From positions 62,001 to 126,000 of IMG/VR virus record IMGVR_UViG_3300036985_007703: a DNA stretch of 64,000 nucleotides; one strand, 5' to 3'. Positions 57,246 through 64,000 of the stretch are shown here, piece by piece (positions within the stretch are counted from its first letter, which is position 1; each line of letters begins with the position of its first letter). This DNA is from a virus. The notes beneath the pieces were generated by a model. The model saw nothing but the letters and a program-made list of their open reading frames with translations. It was not told the DNA's origin and searched no databases. The position numbers were made by a program, and so were the translations under genes.

Positions 57246-57878
57246 TCAGATCTTGCGATCTTCCACCAACAGCGACCCGTGATAGATCGCTGGATTCGTC
57301 ACCGCCGAGATGCGCGCCGTCCCGCCCGTGGTCTTCCACTGGATCTTCACCGTGTGCGAAGCCGCCGTCGCACTACGCCGCAACACAATCGACCCCGACT
57401 GGAGCTGTCCCGTTGTGACACGCATCTGGATGCCCCGCTGCACCGCCCCATCAATCAACACCTGGAAGGCGATGTCCTGGAGCGCCGAGGCATCCGCACC
57501 TACCGAGAACCAGATGTGCAGGTATCCCGCTGTCGCCACCGTCAACGTCACGCTGAGCGCCGTCAAATCTACGAACGACGTGGAAGTCGTCGTGACATCC
57601 GTCGTTACCTCGGCGAACCCCACCTGCCGGATCTCCGGCGCCGCGAGGTGGGCGTCGATCTGGGCGTGCGTGTTCGTCCCCCGATCGGCGATGTTCAGAT
57701 GCGAGAGCTGATCCGATGCCCCCTGGGAGTGGCTCGCCGCATGCGCCGTCGCCAGCGTCTCCTCGGTCCCGTCGTCCTTCTTCGAGTACCAGACGCCATC
57801 CAGCTTGGGATAGAGCTTCTGGAACCCCGTCGAAGGCGTGGCGTGCGTGTCGCTCTTGCTGATATTCAACTCACCCAT
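57246..57878 (-). CDS. Head- or tail-fibre-like protein
   Basis: A 210 aa protein. The ATG at 57878 follows AGGAGG. N-terminal half: 'THATPSTGFQKLYPKLDGVWYSKKDDGTEETLATAHAASHSQGASDQL', then 'THAQIDAHLA', the 'AASH--G--D--' style of phage collar or fibre proteins. The C-terminal half is a beta domain with 'VTLTVATAGYLHIWFSVGADASALQDIAFQVLIDG' and 'SHTVKIQWKTTGGTARIS', like TNF/C1q-type or fibre-head folds. Probable trimeric appendage. Confidence 0.72.
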   Translation of the reverse strand: MGELNISKSDTHATPSTGFQKLYPKLDGVWYSKKDDGTEETLATAHAASHSQGASDQLSHLNIADRGTNTHAQIDAHLAAPEIRQVGFAEVTTDVTTTSTSFVDLTALSVTLTVATAGYLHIWFSVGADASALQDIAFQVLIDGAVQRGIQMRVTTGQLQSGSIVLRRSATAASHTVKIQWKTTGGTARISAVTNPAIYHGSLLVEDRKI

Positions 57879-57889
57879 CGTGCCGCCTC

Positions 57890-58270
57890 CTACAGGATGA
57901 ACACGCGCCCCTCGACGCGTAGTTCCCCCTCCAACGTCAACTGATCCGCGATGATGAACTGATACGGAATCCGCACCCACGCCACTTCATCCGCATAGAC
58001 CCACTCGCGCATGTAGGCGAGCCCCGTCCCCCCGTGCGCCAGCTCCTTGAGCGTCATGGGCTCGGGCACCGCCACGTCCTGGAACGTCAGGTTGTCGTCC
58101 GCATCCCGCGTGACGAGCACCTGGGCATCGTTCGAGATGTCGCTCTGGATCGCCACGCCCCGGCAATCGAGGAAGTCCTCGTGCACGTCGATCTCGGACG
58201 GCGACAGATCCGTCTCTGTCCCCCCGTGGGTCGGATCCTCCCACTTCAGCGCCTGTGTACGATCTACCAT
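57890..58270 (-). CDS. Small structural protein, attachment-like
   Basis: A 126 aa protein: 'MVDRTQALKWEDPTHGGTETDLSPSEIDVHEDFLDCRGVAIQS', then 'LTLKELAHGGTGLAYMREWVYADEV' and 'LTLEGELRVEGRVFIL'. The 'K-ED---GG---D--P-EID---D' opening is known from phage structural proteins that link fibres. Placed just before the 210 aa fibre-like gene with an 11-base gap, so the two are probably partners. Confidence 0.68.
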   Translation of the reverse strand: MVDRTQALKWEDPTHGGTETDLSPSEIDVHEDFLDCRGVAIQSDISNDAQVLVTRDADDNLTFQDVAVPEPMTLKELAHGGTGLAYMREWVYADEVAWVRIPYQFIIADQLTLEGELRVEGRVFIL

Positions 58271-58309
58271 AGGCCCAGCCTATCACCGGGCGGGGATCAA
58301 CTCCAAGGT

Positions 58310-59194
58310 TCAGGCGAGGGATGATGTCGACTCATCCGCGATGTGCTGGTGCGTGCGACGGTTGATGACGTTATAAATAGTCACCGTCGTCACCCCAAAG
58401 ATTTGCGCCAACTCGACCACGGAATGGGAATCGCAAAGTCTAGCTTTTCGGATAAACAGAACATCCCCGTCATCAAAAATTGAATTTCTCGCTCTAAATT
58501 TAACGACCATGTCCCGTGCATTGTCCACGTGCGTTCCCAAAAACAGATGTTCTGGGTTCACACACGCCGGATTGTCACACCGATGCAGGACGTTCTGTCC
58601 CTCTAGGATCGCCCCGTGATGGATCTCCCAAGACACACGGTGTGCCATCACCTTCTCCTTGTGCGCCACATCGTAGATCCGCCCATACGTCACCCCCTCC
58701 ACCGCCCCCTTCCATAGCCAACACCCATCCGTCTTCTCCACATACTTCCAAAACCGCTCCTCTATCGGCACCGGCACCGGGCCATTACGCGACCCCATCC
58801 TAATCTTGGATGCCTGTGTCTTCTGAATACGCTCCTCAGACTGCCTAACCCCCGTGTTCCAGTGCCGATCCCCACTGTAGGTCCGATGCTCCTCGTAGAT
58901 CCCCTGACGCCGCAACTGCGACACAATGCGCCGCTGTGTGGTCCCAAAGTGCTCCGCCAACAATTGCGGAGATCCCCCCGCTTGATACACTGCCGCCAAC
59001 TCCTTGGCATCCACCTCCTGCTCACGCGCAACAAGCAACTGTGCCTCCCCTCGTGACCGCACTGGGATCCCCACCTTGGCCAACCGAGCCCGTATTGTGT
59101 TTGGCTTCAACCCCACCTCGTTGGCAATCTCCACCGAGGTCTTCTTTTCCACCACATACCGCATCCACAAAAACTCACGCGTCAACTCCAGCAT
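58310..59194 (-). CDS. HNH homing-type endonuclease with several helix-turn-helix motifs
   Basis: A 294 aa protein. Residues 184-230 form an HNH_3-type nuclease core: H185 ('MAHRVSW'), H204 and C206 ('VLHRCDNPACVNPEHLFLG'), C211, N213, H217. Helix-turn-helix elements lie at about residues 18-46 ('SVEIANEVGLKPNTIRARLAKVGI'), 75-98 and 258-282 ('VVELAQIFGVTTVTIYNVI'). The coding sequence is clearly more AT-rich than its neighbours and codon use differs, consistent with a mobile free-standing homing endonuclease. It separates two structural genes. Not part of the virion programme. Confidence 0.85.
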   Translation of the reverse strand: MLELTREFLWMRYVVEKKTSVEIANEVGLKPNTIRARLAKVGIPVRSRGEAQLLVAREQEVDAKELAAVYQAGGSPQLLAEHFGTTQRRIVSQLRRQGIYEEHRTYSGDRHWNTGVRQSEERIQKTQASKIRMGSRNGPVPVPIEERFWKYVEKTDGCWLWKGAVEGVTYGRIYDVAHKEKVMAHRVSWEIHHGAILEGQNVLHRCDNPACVNPEHLFLGTHVDNARDMVVKFRARNSIFDDGDVLFIRKARLCDSHSVVELAQIFGVTTVTIYNVINRRTHQHIADESTSSLA

Positions 59195-59268
59195 CGCTTC
59201 CTCCTTGGGTTCGTTGCCGGATCCGCCGTATCAATTTTTGTGTGTAAAGTAAAGGCTGGATTTAAACC
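59195..59268. other. AT-rich gap flanking the HNH cassette
   Basis: This short gap carries the HNH ribosome site (AAGGAGG) and an AT-rich stretch (about 59230-59268) unlike other gaps. It may hold the cassette's own promoter or its insertion boundary. No motif can be fixed with confidence. Confidence 0.4.
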
Positions 59269-60666
59269 TTACGCCAATTTTCGCCCATAATCCGCGATGG
59301 CCACGTCGAGGTCCGTCGCGTTCTTGGCGTAGCCCACGCGGATGACCTGCCCCGGCTTGGGCACGTTCGCGTAGGTCACGAGGGCGCCCGTGGTGCCGAG
59401 GTAGTAGGGCTCGCCCACGGTCGCGCCGGTCAGGCAGCCCGTGCACACGCCGCTCTTCACGACCTCGGAGGTGCCGGGGTTCGCCGCGCCGCCCGTGCGG
59501 GCCACGCCGATCGCGCGCCCGTGCGGGGCCGTGTCGTTGTCGGCGACGGCGATCTCGTTATTGGTGCCCGCCCAGCGGACCACCTTGCCCGTCGCCACGA
59601 CCTCGGTGTTGAGGTGCGTGTCCTCGACGCGCTTCGCCTCGTCGACCGCCGTCACGGAGTGCGTGTGCAAGGCATCCGCGTTCGAGCTGCTGCCCGCCGT
59701 GAGGGTGCCGAGGTTGGTCGCCGTCACGTTCGCCGACACCGCGCTGTCGTTGATCTTGAACAGCGAGGGGAGACCCACGACTCGGAGGCCATCGCCGTCC
59801 ACGTCGAGGGTGTCCGGCGTGTCGTCGATCTTGACCGAGACACCCGCTGCGACCACTTGCAGGCCGCCCAACGGCGCCGCGAGCACCGACACGACCTTCG
59901 TCGGCGAGGTACCCGTAAGCTGGAGGCCCGGATCGGTCCCGAGCGCCAAGCTGATCGCATCCGACGCAATCGCGATACCGTCACCCGCGCCCACGCCGAT
60001 GAGGTTGCCGTCCTTGTAGAGGCCGGGCCCCGCGTTGATCTGGCCCGCACCGGAGAACTGGACCCACGTCGTGTTATTGTAGGTCCACGCGGTATCCGCC
60101 CACATCCCCGCATCGCCGTTGATGAGCGCGGCCCACCCGTCCGTGGGCACCTCGAACGACCATGTGTTCAACGTGGCATTATAGGTCGCGATCTGGTTGG
60201 CCTTCGCACTGAAGGACCCCGTGGCGCCCGACGCCTTCACGATCACGCGCGTCCCGTTGGCGGGCTCGCCCGCCGTGTTCACCTGCACGATGGTCCACGC
60301 GGTGCCCGACCACTCCACGATGTCGCCATCGGTGTAACCCACGCCCCACGTGTTCACCACATAGCAGTCACCCTTTGTCGGCGTAGCTGGTGGGGCTCCA
60401 GATGGCGTGGGAACCGCATCGCTGACCATATTGAGGACGAGGGCAGGCGCCCGCCACGTGAGCCCGCTGACCGCGTTGTCGAGGTACTGCTTGGTCACCG
60501 CGTCCTGCGGATTGTCAGGATTCCCCAGACCCGTGATCTTGTGGGTGGCCATGGCGATGTTGCCGCCCATGGTGAGGCCGAACAGCGTCATGGTGTCGGA
60601 GAGGGTGTCCTGCTCCTCGTGGTAGCCGTAGGTCGGGTTGAAGAAGATGAATTTACGCTCGGTCAT
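59269..60666 (-). CDS. Head/tail fibre-like protein with C-terminal decoration domain
   Basis: A 465 aa protein. N-terminus 'MTERKFIFFNPTYGYHEEQD' is shared in form with the 159 aa neighbour ('QFNFFNPTHHFSDDAD'). Then 'MATHKITGLGNPDNPQDAVTKQYLDNAVSGLTWRAP', 'IVEWSGTAWTIVQ' and 'WVQFSGAGQINAGPGLYKDG', as in the 400 aa protein at 14189. The C-terminal ~90 residues ('GVARTGGAANPGTSEVVKSG', 'TGATVGEPYYLGTTGALVTYANVPKPGQVIRVGYAKNATDLDVAIADYG') match the small domain seen in capsid fibre proteins. Its position near the neck genes suggests a head fibre. Confidence 0.75.
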   Translation of the reverse strand: MTERKFIFFNPTYGYHEEQDTLSDTMTLFGLTMGGNIAMATHKITGLGNPDNPQDAVTKQYLDNAVSGLTWRAPALVLNMVSDAVPTPSGAPPATPTKGDCYVVNTWGVGYTDGDIVEWSGTAWTIVQVNTAGEPANGTRVIVKASGATGSFSAKANQIATYNATLNTWSFEVPTDGWAALINGDAGMWADTAWTYNNTTWVQFSGAGQINAGPGLYKDGNLIGVGAGDGIAIASDAISLALGTDPGLQLTGTSPTKVVSVLAAPLGGLQVVAAGVSVKIDDTPDTLDVDGDGLRVVGLPSLFKINDSAVSANVTATNLGTLTAGSSSNADALHTHSVTAVDEAKRVEDTHLNTEVVATGKVVRWAGTNNEIAVADNDTAPHGRAIGVARTGGAANPGTSEVVKSGVCTGCLTGATVGEPYYLGTTGALVTYANVPKPGQVIRVGYAKNATDLDVAIADYGRKLA

Positions 60667-60720
60667 CGTGATCCTCCTGGGTTGGCCCGTCGCACGCGGC
60701 GTGGGCCTCTAGCGCCGGCC

Positions 60721-61200
60721 TCAGCCGACGAGCGTGCCCTCTACCGTGATCATCACGCGCGCCGTCGCGGTGGTGTCCGCACTGGTCACCGTGCCGTGCA
60801 GCGTCGCGTTGCCCGCGATAGCCGGCATGACGCCGCTCACCGGCGCCAGGGGCAGGCTCTTGCCCGCCGCCGTGACGCCCGTCAGCGCCGTCGCCGCGAG
60901 GAGGTCCACCCCGCTGACCGTGGTGCCCACGGAGACCTCGGCATCGCCCGTCCCCGCGGTCAGGCCCGTGGCCACGATGCGGCTCGGCACGAACTTGCGC
61001 GTGCCCTCGCCCTTGAGGGTGAGCGTGAAGGCCCCGGTGCCGCCCGTGAGGACGCTGGCCGCGACGGCCGCGACCTCGATGGCCATCTTGCCGCCCACGC
61101 TGGGGACCTCGAACAGCAGCTTCTCCGCCGCCGCCGTGGGGTCCGCGTCGTCGCTGAAGTGGTGCGTCGGGTTGAAGAAATTAAACTGCTTGTCTGGCAT
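60721..61200 (-). CDS. Small virion decoration-like protein
   Basis: A 159 aa protein sharing the 'F-FFNPTH' N-terminus with the 465 aa protein downstream. The rest is Ala/Gly/Thr/Val-rich beta sequence ('AIEVAAVAASVLTGGTGAFTLTLKGEGTRKFVPSRIVATGLTAGTG', 'NATLHGTVTSADTTATARVMITVEGTLV'). A common N-terminal peptide on two adjacent proteins suggests that both dock at the same virion site. Function inferred. Confidence 0.67.
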   Translation of the reverse strand: MPDKQFNFFNPTHHFSDDADPTAAAEKLLFEVPSVGGKMAIEVAAVAASVLTGGTGAFTLTLKGEGTRKFVPSRIVATGLTAGTGDAEVSVGTTVSGVDLLAATALTGVTAAGKSLPLAPVSGVMPAIAGNATLHGTVTSADTTATARVMITVEGTLVG

Positions 61201-61237
61201 GGATGCCTCCTTCGCCCCCGACGCCCGCGACGCCGGG

Positions 61238-61639
61238 TCAGTTGTTCGTAGGGGCCGGCACGAGCCGCCCCGAATCCTGCACCAAATACTCGTCCAGGCT
61301 CACGCCCAGGCGCCCTTGGATGCGCTCCCGCAGCGCGTTGTACTCGCCTCGGATCCGCTCGATCGACGCCGTGTTCTCCGTCTGCTGCTTGCGGAACTGG
61401 TCGCGCTTGGCCTGGTACTCGATCATGAGCAGCTGCTCCTGCACCGCCAGCTTGTCCCGCACCGCCACGTTCATCTCGATGCGCGCCGTGTGCAGCTCCA
61501 ACAGGGCTATCTCCTCGCCCGTCATGTACAAGGCATCCGCTTCTGGGCCCTCAGGAGCCGCGGGGGCCGCCGCTGCCGTCACTGCCTTCAACGCCTTCGC
61601 CGCCCGCCGCACGCCTTTTTTCATCTCGTCGCTCATCAC
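61238..61639 (-). CDS. Coiled-coil protein, unknown function
   Basis: A 133 aa protein, predicted mostly helical: 'GEEIALLELHTARIEMNVAVRDKLAVQEQLLMIEYQAKRDQFRKQQTENTASIERIRGEYNALRERI'. The end 'GRLGVSLDEYLVQDSGRLVPAP' is typical of small phage proteins with a coiled coil and a 'GV-L-EYL--D--' tail. No membrane segment. Possibly a structural or chaperone protein for the adjacent fibres. Confidence 0.66.
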   Translation of the reverse strand: MMSDEMKKGVRRAAKALKAVTAAAAPAAPEGPEADALYMTGEEIALLELHTARIEMNVAVRDKLAVQEQLLMIEYQAKRDQFRKQQTENTASIERIRGEYNALRERIQGRLGVSLDEYLVQDSGRLVPAPTNN

Positions 61640-61659
61640 AGCTCTCCTCCTTCAGCTCG

Positions 61660-62091
61660 TCACGTCTCAGCCATGGCCCGCTTCGTTAAGGGGCCGATTT
61701 CACCCGTCAAAAATAGCACATCAGCCGCGATCGGCGCACCAAATCGCTGGATAATTACCGCGCCAGCGTCAGACCAGGGGCAGGTCTGCGTGGGCCGCCC
61801 ATCGAGCCCCACCCACACGGGGCGCGCCGGGTTCAGCCCCGCGAAGAGCCCGCGCACGAGCCCCACGCGCTGCATCAGCCCCGTAGTCGGGGTGTCCTTG
61901 CGCACGAGCACGCCCAGGGCCGGCATCCGCGCGTCCAGCGCGGGGTCCGCCCGCGTCACGCGCCAGCGCCCGGTCCCCGTCGCCCCGTCGCGCAGCGCCA
62001 GGCAGTCCCCCACAGCGTCGCCCGCGAGGCACGCCACTGGGATGGCCTCCTCCGCGTCGGTCCCGAAGCCGAAGCGCGCAACAACCGCCAC
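61660..62091 (-). CDS. Capsid decoration-like domain protein
   Basis: A 143 aa protein, GTG start. Pattern 'GDAVGDCLALRDGATG---WRVTRADPALDARMPALGVLVRKD', 'RGLFAGLNPARPVWVGLDGRPTQTCPWSDAGAVIIQRFGAPIAADVLFLTGEIGPLTKR' fits the small beta domain (DUF2190/capsid-fibre C-terminal type) with 'GL-PG---+-GLDG--T---P-----+Q--G-A-----L'. It also resembles the C-terminal domain of the 465 aa fibre. Probable head decoration or fibre tip. Confidence 0.7.
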   Translation of the reverse strand: MAVVARFGFGTDAEEAIPVACLAGDAVGDCLALRDGATGTGRWRVTRADPALDARMPALGVLVRKDTPTTGLMQRVGLVRGLFAGLNPARPVWVGLDGRPTQTCPWSDAGAVIIQRFGAPIAADVLFLTGEIGPLTKRAMAET

Positions 62092-62115
62092 ACTGCGCCC
62101 CTATCCGCGCCCGCC

Positions 62116-62619
62116 CTACGGCAGGCGGCGCTCCGGCGCGAAGTGCTCGCGCCGCTTTACGTTGATCGTCCACGCCACCGTCGTGGGGGTGTCCAGGACG
62201 TTCCCACTCCGTCCCACCTTCACGACGTCCCAGTAGTGCTCGAACACCGCCACCACGTCGTCCTCCTTGGGGACCGCGCCCGCGGGGGCCGCCTGCTCCC
62301 ACGCGAGGGCCGCCACGCGCATGATCGCGTCGTACTCGACCTCCTGGCCCTCCTCGCGCACGCTGGGCTCGCGGTTCTCGCTCTCCTGGTACTCGATCAG
62401 GCACACCACGTCGAAGGGCGCGAACCAGCCCCAGGCCTCGCGGCCCGGCGCGGGCCCCCCGCCGTACACGGGGTCGCTCGGCTCGTTGTAGAGCGCGTCC
62501 ACGTTGGCCCCGCGGTTCAGGCGGTAGTACTCCGCCGTCGGGCCCACCATGGCCTGCCGCTCGGCCTCCAGCCGCTTGAGGTAGGCCGCGTCCTCTGCGC
62601 CCCTGCACTTGATCGGCAC
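62116..62619 (-). CDS. Probable neck/head-closure protein
   Basis: A 167 aa protein: 'YYRLNRGANVDALYNEPSDPVY', 'FDVVCLIEYQESENREPSVREEGQEVEYDAIMRVAALAWEQA' and 'DVVAVFEHYWDVVKVGRSGNVLDTPTTVAWTINVKRREHFAPERRL'. The 'Y-LNRG--VD-LYNEP-D--Y' opening and the OB-like barrel that follows occur in head-closure or connector proteins of large phages. Between two other neck candidates. Confidence 0.66.
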   Translation of the reverse strand: MPIKCRGAEDAAYLKRLEAERQAMVGPTAEYYRLNRGANVDALYNEPSDPVYGGGPAPGREAWGWFAPFDVVCLIEYQESENREPSVREEGQEVEYDAIMRVAALAWEQAAPAGAVPKEDDVVAVFEHYWDVVKVGRSGNVLDTPTTVAWTINVKRREHFAPERRLP

Positions 62620-62628
62620 GCCGGCCCC

Positions 62629-63078
62629 CTATGCGTCGATCAGGTCTTTGGCCAACCCGGTCAGGCGCTGCACCACGTCGGGGCGGTCCCGCAGCACCGC
62701 CGGCATCACGTGGACCGAGTACTGCTCGCTCTCCGGCACCAGCGACAGCTGCACCTCGCCCGGCAGCAGCCAGATCAGGGCCGTGCTGTAAAGGGTCTCG
62801 GCCTGCACCGCCGCGGGGAAGCGGAAGACCAATTCGCCGTCCGCCCACTTGCCCTGCAAGTTCGGCATCGGCTTGGCCTGCACGAGCTTGTTGTCGCCGT
62901 GCCAGAACTGGTCGCTCTGGGGGGCATCTGCCACCTCCTGCAGGAGGCGCCCCGGCCCCCCGCGCTCCGCACGCGCCTCGGGGGCCCCGCTCCCGCCCAG
63001 CGCCGCCCGGACGTCCGGGGGCAGCGCCGCGTAGGTGGCCTCCACGTCGCCCATCCAATCATGCACCGGCAATACCAT
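62629..63078 (-). CDS. Neck-region protein, unknown function
   Basis: A 149 aa protein. The ATG at 63078 is chosen over a GTG at 63084 for spacing from GAGG. Content: 'MVLPVHDWMGDVEATYAALPPDVRAALG', 'LLQEVADAPQSDQFWHGDNKLVQAKPMPNLQGKWADGELVFRFPA' and 'STALIWLLPGEVQLSLVPESEQYSVHVMPAVL'. Looks like a small alpha/beta structural protein. Starts 14 bases after a palindrome copy. No family named. Confidence 0.62.
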   Translation of the reverse strand: MVLPVHDWMGDVEATYAALPPDVRAALGGSGAPEARAERGGPGRLLQEVADAPQSDQFWHGDNKLVQAKPMPNLQGKWADGELVFRFPAAVQAETLYSTALIWLLPGEVQLSLVPESEQYSVHVMPAVLRDRPDVVQRLTGLAKDLIDA

Positions 63079-63092
63079 GGTCACACCTCGCT

Positions 63093-63112
63093 CTGCGCAT
63101 GCGCATGCGCAG
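63093..63112. promoter_or_regulatory. Start-associated palindrome, copy 9 (perfect)
   Basis: CTGCGCATGCGCATGCGCAG again as a perfect 20-base palindrome, 55 kb from copy 1. The five bases on its transcription-upstream side (GACG next to the repeat) also match copy 1. It lies in the 39-base gap between two neck genes. Confidence 0.8.
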
Positions 63113-63117
63113 CGTCG

Positions 63118-63828
63118 TCATCCCATAAAGAGCGGGATCGGCGGGGCCAGCTGGCGCGCCTTCTCCTCGCACTTGTCCATGAGCTGCTGCGCGTTGCTCA
63201 GCAGCGTGTCGCCGTTCATGCTCGTGGTCCCGCTCGCCGTCGGGATCTCCGCGAACTTCGTGCGGATGTACCCGAGCGTCTCCATGCACTGCGCCAGCGC
63301 GTAGTCCAGGAGCAGCTGCTGCTCGTAGCCCTTGAGGTAGCTCAGCGCGATCGTCGTGGCGAGGTAGAACACCATCACGCGCTCCCCGCTCGCCGGGGCC
63401 GGGCTCACGATCAGCTTGCGCCGCGCCCGGTCGTAGTCCCACGCGCGCTCCGCGCTCAGTAGCCGCTTGCCCAGCTCCAGGTACTGCATGCGCTGCGCGA
63501 TGTCGACGTAGCCCTGGTTGGGGGACAGCGCCATGAGGTCTGTCGCGTTCACCTCCACCCCCGCCCACCTAAACATATCGAACAGGCTGTCGCTCTGCGC
63601 CTCGAACACGACCTCCACGGGGACCTCGCAGTCCGCGGGGAGGTCCACCTCCGACCCGTTGGTGAAGGTGATCACCGTCGCCTTCTGGTGCCCCACCCAC
63701 TGCTGGAGCCACAGGGAGGCGCGCATCACGGCGTCCGCGAGCTGGTCGTCGGTCAGCTCCACGCAGACCACGCCGTCGCCGAGCTTGCGCTTGATGTAGT
63801 CGTGTACGGCCTGCTCGGTGAGTGCCAT
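63118..63828 (-). CDS. Probable neck/head-completion protein
   Basis: A 236 aa protein, ribosome site AAGGAG. 'MALTEQAVHDYIKRKLGDGVVCVELTDDQLADAVMRASLWLQQWVG' opens a domain with 'ITFTNGSEVDLPADCEVPVEVVFEAQ', 'AQRMQYLELGKRLLSAERAWDYDRARRKLIVSPAPASGERVMVFYLA' and a helical C-terminal half ending 'CEEKARQLAPPIPLFMG'. That layout (N-terminal helix, beta strands, 'W-Y-R----L-I-P-P--G-RV-V-Y') is typical of neck or adaptor proteins in large myoviruses. Confidence 0.7.
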   Translation of the reverse strand: MALTEQAVHDYIKRKLGDGVVCVELTDDQLADAVMRASLWLQQWVGHQKATVITFTNGSEVDLPADCEVPVEVVFEAQSDSLFDMFRWAGVEVNATDLMALSPNQGYVDIAQRMQYLELGKRLLSAERAWDYDRARRKLIVSPAPASGERVMVFYLATTIALSYLKGYEQQLLLDYALAQCMETLGYIRTKFAEIPTASGTTSMNGDTLLSNAQQLMDKCEEKARQLAPPIPLFMG

Positions 63829-63840
63829 GGCGGCTCCTTG

Positions 63841-64000
63841 TTACTGGGCGCCCAGCGCGTCCATCGCTGCGGCGGCATCGGCCACGGCGCCCTCGGCATC
63901 CGTGTCCTCCGCATCGCTCGCCTCTTCGGCATCCGCCTCCTCGTCCCCGGCCGCATCCGCCGCGGCCTGCGCCGCCTCGTCCGCGACCTTGGCCGCCTCG
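63841..64000 (-). CDS. C-terminal end of an acidic Ala-rich protein (5' part outside window)
   Basis: An open minus frame enters from the right edge and stops with TAA at 63841. The 52 visible residues are Ala/Asp/Glu-rich ('AAGDEEADAEEASDAED', 'AAAAMDALGAQ'). It lies 12 bases before the neck gene. Acidic tails like this are found on scaffolding and other head proteins, but too little is visible to assign one. Confidence 0.6.
   Translation of the reverse strand, partial: EAAKVADEAAQAAADAAGDEEADAEEASDAEDTDAEGAVADAAAAMDALGAQ

Noticed and set aside
58310-59268. Insertion sequence
   Set aside because: No transposase or terminal inverted repeats. The gene is an HNH nuclease of the free-standing type.
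7995-63112. Palindromes as intrinsic terminators
   Set aside because: No T run follows on the transcribed strand. Instead a ribosome site and start codon follow at once.
7995-63112. Palindromes as sigma70-type promoters
   Set aside because: There is no -10/-35 pattern, and the distance to the start codon is too short to fit both transcription start and a leader with the ribosome site downstream.
1-64000. tRNA genes
   Set aside because: No cloverleaf-like segment was noticed on reading, and almost every base is covered by tightly packed genes. A dedicated search was not possible.

Overview
The window reads as part of a large, GC-rich, contractile-tailed bacteriophage genome (myovirus-type). 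I found about 73 protein genes. All lie on the minus strand, so transcription runs from position 64000 towards 1. Genes are tightly packed and often overlap by 1-8 bases (ATGA, GTGA or TAATG junctions). I see no tRNA, integrase, replication or CRISPR genes. This is a virion-assembly segment, and it could be a free phage, a prophage or a metagenomic contig. The host cannot be named from this sequence. The GC-rich coding and Shine-Dalgarno-type ribosome sites fit a high-GC bacterium.

In transcription order, 64.0-61.2 kb holds neck and head-completion candidates and a small decoration-like protein. Positions 61.2-57.2 kb hold two fibre-like proteins, an AT-rich HNH endonuclease cassette and small structural genes. 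Positions 56.3-54.6 kb hold a papain-like peptidase, a VanZ-like membrane protein and two nested membrane or exported genes that may act in lysis. Positions 54.6-50.1 kb hold small Ig-like, Cys-rich and acidic proteins and probable tail-completion genes. Positions 50.0-45.7 kb hold the tail sheath and two T4 gp19-type tube proteins.

Positions 45.7-38.8 kb hold a cassette of small proteins that begin with a short Met-Arg-rich leader ending in (Leu/Ile/Val)-x-Glu. This resembles the capsid-targeting leader that T4 prohead protease removes from internal, injected proteins. Two members are strongly basic and look DNA-binding. A holin-like protein and an N-acetylmuramoyl-L-alanine amidase sit among them. 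Next come a ribbon-helix-helix regulator, a tail-assembly chaperone with a probable programmed -1 frameshift, the tape measure (37.5-34.2 kb), and a full baseplate set (34.1-28.6 kb: LysM/gp53-like, hub, spike, a tiny Pro/Leu-rich protein, gp25 and J-like).

Positions 28.6-1 form an unusually large appendage region. It has three proteins with a common N-terminal anchor module, seven tandem divergent copies of one 300-350 aa family, a protein with two beta-helix domains, a 2007 aa fibre with 13 repeats, a fibre with a predicted seven-bladed Asp-box propeller, and a giant LamG-repeat protein that runs off the left edge.

Nine copies of a GC-rich palindrome (consensus CTGCGCATGCGCATGCGCAG) are scattered through the window. 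Seven lie between genes, 7-21 bases upstream of a start codon. This palindrome and the leader-bearing cassette are the two most unusual features seen.
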